From Dastarcus helophoroides (lineage: Eukaryota > Arthropoda > Insecta > Coleoptera > Bothrideridae), in the NCBI GenBank assembly GCA_028583605.1, contig CM053327.1, forward strand, positions 29,686,626 through 29,750,625: a DNA stretch of 64,000 nucleotides, in the 5' to 3' direction. Of this stretch, positions 35,601 to 47,600 are shown in pieces; positions within the stretch are counted from its first letter, which is position 1, and each line of letters opens with the position of its first letter. The notes beneath the pieces were generated by a model. That model saw only the letters and a program-made list of their open reading frames with translations. It was not told where the DNA came from and ran no database searches. A program made the position numbers and the translations under genes.

Positions 35601-38600
35601 TATATTTAAAGTCAATATTTTGTGCATGGCTTTAAATCAATATTTTTTTCGTTTTGGTTTTTGGTTATCGTTTCGACAATAGTAGCAGTTTTTCTGGTTT
35701 TTGATTCGTTCTGGGTGACCCATTTTTTAAAAGTTTTTATTTGAATTAAAATTTAATTTTCGAACAGAACTTAGAAAATCTCTTTTTTTTAATATTACAT
35801 GTAACTACTCTGATCTTGCTTAAAATTAGGAGAAAATATTCTAGATTTCTCAAGTTTAAAAATTCTATTCTGAAACTTTGGATTCTAGGTTCATTTTGAG
35901 TTCAAATTTCAAGAAAAAACGGAACTTTATAAAAAAATAAATTGGAGTATCTAGGTTCAACAATTTTACATTTAAACTCGCAATTTCCATAAAAATCTTA
36001 AATTATTTAGCCAATAGTTGAAAACTTCTAGAATATTTTTACGGGCTTATCGGTTCGAATTGATTACCACGTGTGAATACACCACTTTATTACCAAACTT
36101 AACTTGGATCACCACAATTGAACCATTAACTCACTTATTATTAACTTCTACTAAGTCACTAATTACACTGACTCTAACTGACTGACTTGTGGGAAAGCTG
36201 ACCGCCTTTTATAGTTTAGGCTCCTGGCTTCTAGAACTTTTCGGCAGATAAGGCTTATCGTTTGCCGACATTTCTGGAACGCTTATCTGCCGTTTGTTTC
36301 GTTATCGCGACCGCTTTCTCCTTATCAGATCCTTCTAGAAACTTTTTTTATTTACTAAATTCTACAATTCTATTCTAAATTCTATTCCATCTATTTACAT
36401 TGCGTTACAATATGCAAAATTTGCCCATTAAATTCGAAAGTTTAAAAGACTTTTTTTCATAATTTTGGTTTTCTGTCGAAGTTTTGACTTTGACTCGCTT
36501 CTTATAAAGAAACTGATATTTACTATTCCAATTTTGTTCTCTAGAACTTCGGAGAAAAAAAACTAAATTAAAAAATAAAAATTTTAGATTCTGAAATAAG
36601 ATTTTGGGGAAATGGTCAAAATTTCGGAAAAAAGAACTTCAAATTTATTTGAAATAATAGTTACCCAAAATTTCTACTTTAATTTAGAAATATTGACCTT
36701 AAACCAAAATATCAAATTTTTTTTCTGGAAATGTTTCTGAAAGTTTCAAAATTTCCTAAAAAAGTAAAATTTTTCAGAAGGTTTTTGTTAATGGATTTTG
36801 CTTTTTTTTGAACATTTAACTTTTTTTTGAAGTTTCGATTTTAAACTTGTACTTTTTGTATTTCTAATATTTCGACTTCAAACAACTTTTTATCTTTTTT
36901 CTAGCATGTATTCTAATAATCTAACGTAACCTTTTCTCCCGTCCTGTTGAATTTATTTTTTAAATATAAGCATTTTTCTTGAAATTACCAGTTGAAACTC
37001 TAACTTAAAAAAAATTGAAAATTAAAAGTTTAAACTTAGAATTTTGTTAAAAAATCGAATATTCGACATTCTGACCAATCAGTCATAGTTTAGCGGATTC
37101 GAAATTATGAGATTAAAATCGATTTTTTGAAAAATAATTGTTATTTATAACATTAGTTTGATTTTCCTCAAAATTCGGTTGTTTCTAAAAATGTTGAATT
37201 TTTTTCTTGAAATTTGGACATCTTTTCGAGATTTTGAATTAAAATTCAAATTCAAACTAGTACTTTTGCATTTTAAATATAATTTAAAGATTAACAGTAA
37301 AGAAATTTACAAAAAAGTCTGTTTATTAATTTTATTTATATATTACCGCCACCAAGTTTGGAAATATTAAAATTTGAGAATATTGTCAATTTTCATTAAT
37401 AAAATTTAAGTATTTCAAACTAGGTCTCAGAGATATTAAATAAAATTAATAAATATAATGTTTCCGACCAGAGAGTCCACTATGAAGAATAATAAAGCCT
37501 GATTGCAACTTCTAAACTCAAATTTTTCATGTAAAAATTGGAATTTCAGATTCAAAGACACATTTCAATAAAAAGAAACCGAGAATTTTAAGTTTAAAGA
37601 CGAAATTTTAGGAAAAATTTCGGCTATAGCTAAAAGGTTTGTGAAGAAACTTAAAATTTTGAAAAAAAAAACATTTAAAAATCGATTTTTAACACAAAAG
37701 TTTATGAAGCAACAGAACGAATTTTCAAGGTTAAACCAGAGAATCCAAAAAACAATTAATATTTTAAAAGTTGTGACTTTTAAATTCAAATCAATCTGAA
37801 AAAAAAATCGCAGCTTCGAGGCTAAAAACCACATAAAAAATTAAAAGTTTAAACTAGAAATTTTTAACATGTCACCATTTCAAATTTACTCTCCAAATTT
37901 CATCTTTTTCAAAAAGACGGCTTTAAATTCGAATAGATGTATTTTTTTGTTTAATTTTGATTGAAATTGTACATTTCTAGAAACAATTTGAAGTAGCGAA
38001 ATTTCAGCAGATGTGAGAAAAAAGGAAGTTGGCATCGTAAGGAATATTAAGAATTTAAATTTGGGATTTCGAGAAAAAAACTGGAATATTGAAATTAAAG
38101 TGGAATTTAAACGATGAAATTTAGATCATGAACGGAAAAATCAAAGTTTGAGAAAAGAAGTAAATTTGGAGTTTTCTAAAAAAAACTGAAATTTCCTGAA
38201 AAATCTGAATTTACAAAAAAAAAATTAAGCAAAGAAGTGTTTCTCTAGCTTGAATAAAAAGACGCCACTGCCTGAATCCAAATTTACAACAGAGCACAAC
38301 ATTTTTATTTTAAACTTGAAATTTTAGGAAAAGGAGAAATATTTCGAGTAATTTTGAAAAAAGGTCCAAATTTCAAGAAAGAATCTGAGATTTGGAAAAA
38401 AATATTCAAGTTGTAAAACTTTTTTTTTTGGAAATTTTCAAGCTAAAGTCAATATTTTCTTACAAAATGTGTAAATTGTGAGTTTCTAATCTCACTTTAA
38501 GAAAAAAATGAGTTTCAAAGAACACTCGTAATTTTCAGATGAAAGTTGCATAAATTTGTGTAAAATTTGTGGAAAAGAAATCGAGATTTTAAAAAAAATC

Positions 38601-41600
38601 CCAAACTTAAGGGCAAAGTAAAAATTATTCTATGTTTATACAAATTTAACGAGAGGAAATAAACCGTTATTTTTTCAGATTCTGTTGCAATTTTCGTAGA
38701 GACAAGAATAACGGTTTTTTTCAGTTTCCGGTTTTTAGTTCAGTTCCGGTGCGAAGCCCTGATTTTATGTGTCGATTTTCTCAAATTTCGACGTTAAATT
38801 GGTAATTTTGATTTTTTCTCAAAATTTTGATGTACTTGCTTAAGAAATTTTGGATGTTTTTAATTTATAATTATTTTTTTCTTTTTTTCTTTTAGGTAAT
38901 AGTTGCGAAACAGATGATAGTGAGCAATACGTTCCTGAATCGGATTTTCAAGTGAATCAACATCCCAATGGTAAATATATGCAATAATAATAACAATAAT
39001 AATAGTAGTTAATTGGGGTGACAGGATCACAATTTCCAGAATTACTACATAAGTTAGAGTAGCGACAATTTACAAAATTTGTAGGTTCAGCTTTAATATA
39101 CGCATAGCCGAGGTAATCGATTTGAAAGCAAATCGCCGTAGGTTAGAATTTTTAATCAAAAGCTCGCACGCGTCAGTCATCTTAAAGTAAAAAATCGGTT
39201 TGTTTTAAAGATTTTAAAACATCAATTTTAATTTACTTAATTTACATCCCCCACGAGGGGTCTTGCATTACGAGGGGAATTTTCAAACACGAATTCGTTC
39301 AGCAACTTGCTGTCATATTGGATAAAAGATGTATTCAAGCATCTGAGCATTTTTTGATATAAACGAACGTAATCGCAAATGTTGATTAAATTAATTATTC
39401 GAAAAGGCATCAGAAAGTAAGAGCAAACTAATATGACAGTTTCAGATCATATATTAAAATTTTTAGGAAAAAATCAATAGAAGAAATAAAACAATTAAAC
39501 TGAAAACTGAAAATTAGCTTTGAAAATAAAGTAAAAATAAAAAAAAATCAACTTTTCTCTTCGAAATTTGAAGGCGCATACAGACGATGAACAAGCACGT
39601 TAAATTAATCCAACAATCTTCTAAACTGACGATATTTATTGAATAACAATTTGAACATATTAGAAGATGTTTCCGGTTATTGAAAAGTGTGTGCTCTCTT
39701 TTATTAAATCTTTTTGTGAGTCCAGATTTTCTTCAATGATGCGTCTGTTGCTCTTATTAATCTTTTGGTAAATCAGAAAATGCATGAACGGTTGGATAGA
39801 TGTAAAAGTAAAAGATTGACTTTGGTGGTGGTTCGCCGATAATCGAGGTGCATGCTGAGTTTAGATATCAACTTGTCAGAACTTCTTTCAGAAGCTAAAT
39901 ATCTATTTAGTTTTGTATTCTCAACTTAAGGCACCCCGGGATTCTGCCGTTTTGTGCTGTCATGTTTGCCGTTGGCACATTATATTTTCGGAGTTAATTT
40001 AACATTTTATATTGTACAAACATTCATCACATATGAGCTTGAAGACTTTAGGTTTCCATTAACCTGAATCAAAGTATCGTATCGTCTGTAAGCGAGCTTT
40101 TATCTTTCCTTTGCTTTTGATTTGGCTTATTAGAATTGCTATGTATTGATATTAAGAGCATAGTGGTGGCCAAGTTTAGATATATTATTTTAATATGGAA
40201 TTGTTTCAGAAGTGAAAATGGAAGGTAACATTTCGGATATCATTCAAAATTTGAACAAGCCCTCGACGTATTCAACCCCTTACTCATCTGAAAATTTTGA
40301 AAGTATTTATCCATCTTACCAACACACTGGATGTTTTTATGCAAATACACTTTATAATAGGTAAGTTAAGGGCAATTGTAACTTCTATATGTTATTCTTG
40401 AACAAAAATATTCTGCTAAATGGGCAAATAAAGCTCCTTGGTTATTTTTTGTCAACTAAAAACAAAAGTTCCACCATTTTTATTTTAACACTATTGTACT
40501 ATTTTCAACAATAACATAATTTAAATTTTGGGGGGTTAATTTGACTTTTATGGTGGCTAGGGTCCCATTAACTTGAGTGGGAGTCTCTATAGTGTGATAA
40601 ACGTCTTTATCGAATCATGAAATCGTTAAGTCCATTATAAACATCGTATTTTCTTACGAAATTGTTATTAATTAGTTTATTCTTTACACGTTTAGCAGAT
40701 CGAATTGGCGAACTAACATACTGAGCAATCTTGTATGTATTGCTTGACGTTTTTGTAATTTCTACTTCAGGTCATGTTCTCCTCCACAAAGAAACGGAGA
40801 GAATTTTCAAACGTTAGGTAGCGGCCACAATATTCCGTCGCCTTCGAATGCCATATCACCACATACACCCATTAAGCAAGAACCAACGGAAAAAGATTTT
40901 GAAGGTAAGATTATTAAACTATATATGTCCAAAAAGTTTGGAAGCAGACGAGTTTTTGTAGAATCTAAAATGTTTGCCAAAATTATCAGGGCTTCGAACC
41001 GTTATTTTTTTCGTTTCGCTTTTCGGTTTTCGTTCCAGCAAAAAATTTATTTCGGTTGAGTTTCGGTTTTTATTCCGACCGACCGGTCTTATGTACAGTT
41101 CCAGGTCACTCATTTTTTTGATTTTTCAAAACTTTTCGAATTAAAAATTGATATTCGAAAATAATTCAGAAAATGTTCTGTCTTTTTTTTCTTCTTTAAT
41201 ATTATAGCATTTAATTATTTAATTGTCTAAAATTTAAGAAAAATATTTTTTATTTTTCAAGTTAAAGAATTTCAAGCTGTAACCCTGAATTTTGAGTTCA
41301 ATTTGAGTTCAAATTTCAAGAAAAACTTAAACTTTATAAAGACTAAATAGGAATTTCGGGTTTAGAAGTTTTAAATTTAAATTGTAGACGGAAACATTAC
41401 CATTATTGATTTTATTTAACATTTCTCCTTTAAATATTTCCAAACTGGGTTGCAGAATTATCAACTTTAAATTTAAACTCTTAAAATCTTAAATTATATA
41501 CTCAAGAATTAAAAAGTTTTATAATATACAAAATTTGGCGATTAAAATCGAAAATTTAAGATACTTTTCTTTCATAATTTTGGTTTACTAGCGAAGTTTA

Positions 41601-44600
41601 AATTTTGATTTGATTTTTTTAAACAAAATTGATTTTTGCTGTTTTGTTTTTGTTTTCTTGAACTTTGGATTAAAAAGATTAAATGAAAAAAAATAAATAA
41701 ACTTGAAAAAGATCACAAAATATAAAATGAGAAGGCCTAAATTGAGATTTTGATGCAACAGTCAAAATTTCAAAAGAAAAACTTCACAATTTAACAGAAG
41801 AATTTTCAAAATTCATACCTTAATTTAGAAACATTGACCTTAAACCCAAATATTCGATTTTTTTTTCTGGAAATGTTGCTGAAGACTTAAACATTTCTAA
41901 AAAAAGAATAAAATTTTTTAGAAAGTTTTGGTCTTCTTTCGATATTTTAGCTTTTCTCTTTTGAAGTTTCAAATTTAAATTTGTATGTACTTTTTACTAT
42001 TATTCTTTTTTCTCTAAAATTTCGACTTTAAATACAATTTAGACTTTCTCTAACAAGTATAACCCTTTTATCGACATATTGACTTATTCTTTAATTCTAG
42101 ACATTTTTTTTCGAAATTTTGAGACTCGGACTATACGTTTAAGTTTGGAAGTTTTGACTTTTAGCTCGAAAACTCGAAAATTTCCAAAACTTGAAATTGT
42201 GAGATTAATTTTGAAAAATTGTTAATCATAAATTGAGTTAGTTTTTCCTCAATATTTAGACTTTTTCCAGTAATGTTAATTTTTTTCTTGAAATTTGGAT
42301 ATTCTTTCGAGGTTTTGAATTAAGATTTAAAATAAAAAATAACAACATATTCAAATTGAACTTATCATTTTTGCATTTAAAATCTAATTTCTGCCAATAT
42401 TTATAGCAAAAATTCGAAGTTTTTATTTTAAATGTATATTTTAAACGTAAAAATAAAAAATCCACAAAAAATACAATTTCAATTATTTCTAAACTTCAAT
42501 TTTCTACAGAAAATTTGAAATTTCAAGGTCAACGACAATTTTTTTGGAAAAAAAAATCTAGCTGTAGCTAAAAATTTTGTGGAGATATTTAAGGTTTTGA
42601 GAATTGATTTTTGACACAAAATTTTAAGGAGCAAAGAGCCGAATTTTTGAGTTTATACCAGAAGTTTCGCGAAAAGAATTAATGTTAAAAAAAATACAAT
42701 TTTGACGTCTAAATTCTAAACAATCTGAAAAAAATGTCGCAATTTTGAGGCTAAATTCGAAAACTTGAGAAAAAACTAAAGTTTTCAGAATAAAATTTAC
42801 TATTTTAGCGTGAACTAAATCGTTGTAAGTTTAAATTGAACATTTTCTAAAATGTCACCATTTAAAGATCCAATTTCATCAATTGCAAGATACCAGTTTT
42901 AAACTGAAATATAATATTGTATTTTTCCCAGAAATTTTGATACAAAATTTAAAAATTTCAAGGTTAATTTTGAAATAGAGATTTGAGCGAAAATTTTAAG
43001 AAAAAAATCATATCTTGGAATTTTAAGTTTTAGGAAGTTTAAGAATTTAAATTTGAAATTCTGAAAAAAATTAAATACTAAAAAAGTGCAATTTATTAGA
43101 ATAAACAGACGAAAAATCAAAAAATTGACTAATAACTTCAAAAAAGGGAGTTATCAAATTAGGAAAGGAAAATCGAAGTTAAAGAAAGAAGTAAATTTTC
43201 AGTTTTCTTCAAAAAGTTCAAATTTTCAGAAAAACTCGAATTTATAAATAAAATCGTAAGAAAAACCGATTTTCCCTATATTGAATGAAATACACGCTAC
43301 TGCTTTATTTTAAAATTAAAACAGAGGACATTTTTTTTTATTTTAAACTCGAAATTTTAAGAAAAGAAAAGAAATATTTTTAGTAATATCCAGATAAAAG
43401 TCGAAATTTCAAGAAAATGGCGAAAATTTTGAAAAAGATTTAAGTTAAAACCTAAAATTTTAATTTGACTTAAAATGTTTTCTAGAAACTGTGTTAGTTT
43501 CTAATCTAATTTTTAAACAGAAATGATAGACTGAAGTAAACTCTTAATTTTCAAATCAAAATTGCGCGGATTTGTGTTAAATTTTGATAAAGAAATTGAA
43601 ATTTCTAAGAAAAAGTTTTCACTTAAGAGTAAAATAAAAACTGTTTTAAGTACATAAATTCAACGAACCGAAATAAACCGACATTTTTTCCGGTTTCGCT
43701 CCGGTTTTCGTTCCGAAAAAAATAACGGTTTTTTTCGGTGTCCGGTTTTCGGTTCAGTTCCGGTTCGAAGCCCTGAAAATAATTAAGAAAATAACCACTT
43801 GTAATAAGTATTTATTGGTCGCTATGATTCTTACTGGAAAAATTTGTAATTCTTTAAGATCATTTCTGGAAAATCCTTTGTATTGTTTATTGATTGCTGA
43901 AGACATATTTTAAAACTTTTTTTTTAAATGCTTTTTCAAATTTTCAAAGATAGGTCGTTTTCGCACAACAGATGAGATCAGTTTTAAACTGGAATGCATA
44001 TTAGCATATGTACTTCAGCAATTTTACGTAGTCCTTTGGTTTCCTAACTTCATGAACTACACTTTTAGCGAAGATCTGTAATATCAGTTTGTTGTAACAT
44101 TGAAATATAAATCTTATTCCCTGAAACCCCCTGAAATCCCCAATGTTTAATCTTAGGGAACAAAATTTGTATTTCAGTTTTTGAAGATAACCAAGAACCA
44201 GTCCGTTCCACCAAAATCAGTTGCAAAAAATTGCGAGGCAGAGATATTTAAACCTTGAACAGCGAACTGCTGTCTGTACTCTTTTTTTAAAATTTAATCC
44301 ACTGGCAAAGGGCAACCTAATTATGCTTTCAAAGTACTGCAAGTAGGATGCGGAAACAAGGATAAATGGCTGTGAACCGTCTTCTTAAGCAAGGATAGGT
44401 GGTAATTTTTGGGGAAAATTCCTTTTGTTAACAAGTTCCATAGCTTGGAAGTTCTTTAGAAAAAAGAGTCTCCGTAGACAGAAGTCCTTACCGTGGCAGG
44501 CTGGAACGCACAGAAATTTGCTGTCTCCGACTGTCTTGTATGCCTCAAGAAACTTACCCTTCGGGGGATCAATCCTATTAGTTTCTGCAAGTATCTCCCA

Positions 44601-47600
44601 TGATAGTACTTCTAGAAAGGATCATCCGCCTGTGCTCTAGAGTTTGGAGAGAATCGGTCAAATTCTCGTCATCAATTAGGCGAATCGCTCTTCTTTGAAT
44701 TGAATCCGAAAGAGCTAAAGTGTGCTTTGGGGCTGAACTCCAAAAATGAGACCAGTATTGGCTAGTGTTTGCCTAACTTGAGCTTTGTATAGTGTGCGAA
44801 GCTAATGAGATGTGAAGTACTTTTGAGCTCTAAAAAGAAAGCCTAGCTTCTGAGAGGCTGACTTGGCAATGGAACTTACATGATCGTCCCAAGAGAAGTT
44901 AGTGCTCGCATTCACTTCTAGGATAGACAGATTAGATCCTATCGGGAGGATTTTACCGTCCATTGGTATGTTTGTTGCATTATCCCTTGACGTTTTCTTA
45001 GAGAAAACCGCGGCTTAAGTTTTTGAAGCGTTGAAGTCGACCAAATTTTTCTTATCTCATTTCAGAATGATTTTGAGATCCCGATTAATCATCCGTATCT
45101 GTTGTTCCTTTAGTCGATCTGAAGCAGCAACGAATAATGTTTTGTCGGAGAAAAAAGATGACACCAGGCTACTATCATCTGTATATAGGATTGGAGTTGA
45201 AGCTAAGAGAAATGTTTATATGTAACAGAAACAGAGTAGAAGACAGGATAGACCCTTGAGACACCCCTGCATTAAATGTCTCGGATGAAATGCCATCGAC
45301 GACGACCTGAAGAGATCTGTCAGCGAAAAAGTGAGATATCAAATGATAGAGTCCAGGAGGATGTTAATTTGGCGAGAAGAGATTGGTGCCAGACCCTATC
45401 AAAGGCATTTGAAATATTCAATGCCACAAACCTCGCCTCAATTTTCACGATAAAGGATGTAGTTAGCAGAAACCGTCAACAACTTTGGGATTTCCCATAA
45501 AAGTGCACACTACATTCCTGTCCGGAAGCACAAGACGGGAACAGATATAGATATGCAAAGGTCAGAACGATTCAGGGTCACTTGAAAACAAGGAAACGAG
45601 TTTGTTACATTCTTTTCTAAACAAAATCGATGATTAGCTGTCCCCAAATTACTGCTACTTTAAATGAGACCTGTGAAAATTCAGCCTCGACTATAACTAT
45701 TCAGAGGCGTTTACTGTCTGTTGGCTTAAGACGATCAATAGGTTTTAAAAACCTAAATTAACAGCTAAATATAAAGAAAATAAATATGAATGAGTCAAAG
45801 ATAAAAATTGGACAACTGATCAGACAGATACAGTTCTTTGGATGGATGGATTCAAAATTCCAGATATTTAGATCGAAGTGAAGAGTATTTGTGCGCCGAT
45901 CAAAAAACGAAAAGAGCTCGGAAGTATGTACTGCGCAACATGACGGTGGCAATGGTTTATGCGTGCTTTGGGGGCAGAAATTTTGGAAAAATTACGTAAC
46001 CAGTCAGTAAATTAAATAAGATATTCAATCTAATCACAGGTGGATGTGTACTGTTAAGATTAAATTATGTTGGCTCTAATTTTATACTGCAGTAAGACAA
46101 TGATCCAAAGAAGTCTTCTAAACGTGGGAAGGTTTCCTTGAAAGAAAAAATGTTGCAAATAATGAAATTCCTCTCTAATAGCCAGATCTGACTCCCATAG
46201 AGTTAGTATGGAGTGAACTATAGAGCGATACATGAAGAGGACAGCTTGGCTGTCGAGGCGCTTTAGAGCAACTATTATGTTTTTTAAACTTTCTTGGTTT
46301 CAGGGAACAAGATTTGTTAATCAATTTCTTATTCAAAGTTTCAGGGTGCTTCCAAACCTTTGGACGGTGTATATGATGAAAATGCTTTTTCTAACCTAGA
46401 AAAAACGTAATTTACTTAAAATAACCATTTATATGCATATTCTATATACCAATTATAAGCGTATTAAAAAAAATGAAATGTTGTTCGTCATAATGTATGA
46501 ATAACCGAATTTCATAAACAGAATTCACCACACATTTTAATAAACCCCATCGGATTATGAGGAGCAATATAAAACACAAACAGAACAACGCTAACAAATT
46601 CTGACAAGAAGAAGGGTGAGTTGCAACAAACAAGGGTTAGGCTTGTTTTCAGATACCTTTTAGCGGGTGCCACCGCAAACCCTCCGGCGTATCATGGTCG
46701 GCTAAAGATTTTAATTGAAGTTAATCAATATTAATAAAACCGTTTTAATGCACCCTTTGGTCCATTGTGCAAACATGCATGTAGATCTAATAGGGTTCGG
46801 CATCCTAAATACATGATCCGCTGCCTCATTAATCTTGAACATCTTTAGATAATAAATTAATTCATTTACTTATTTCTCATTGTTACCGCGTTTTGTTGCT
46901 CATGCGACAAGATAGCAAGTCCACTTTTTTGTGTTTTATAATTACTATTAACTTATCCGCGTCTTCGCGAAAGAAGAGAGGATTCTAAAGACACCTGAAA
47001 ATTCAAACATTTTTAAAAGAAAAATTTCATTTTTATTACTCGACTTAGTTTGAAGATTTGGACATTTTAAAATATTTTCTCGTTTCCTGAAGAAACAAGA
47101 AAATATTCTCCTTCTTCTGAAGAAACCCCCTACGATGGTGGGCGAAACGTCGAACACTTTTAGTAGTTCTTTGACACAGTCCAATCCTGGAAGAAGTATA
47201 TCCTGTATTAACATACACTTATTTATGTATTTTCCGGAAGGACATTTTCAATCATAAATTGATAAACCTGAAAGTAAGTCAACTTCGCCAACATATAAAT
47301 ATCCCGCGAAATTTGCATTCTTCCCGTTTCTATAAGTATTGTGTAGCCTACTTGATACAATTTCCTGTCTATCGATATCAAGTGCGTGACGAAATTTCTA
47401 ATGCCGCTTTATAGAAAATCAAAATTTATTCTTCTTCGATTAAAATTTGCAGGGAACGTCTCCCGCCGATAAACATATTATATAAAGTCGCATGCAAATA
47501 ACCAGCTCCTTTTTGCAGACGCTGCGGGGATTCAAGATTTGATTGCGGCCGTCTGTTCACTCGTTTCAGCCCTTCAAGTGAAAGCTACACATCAAATAGC

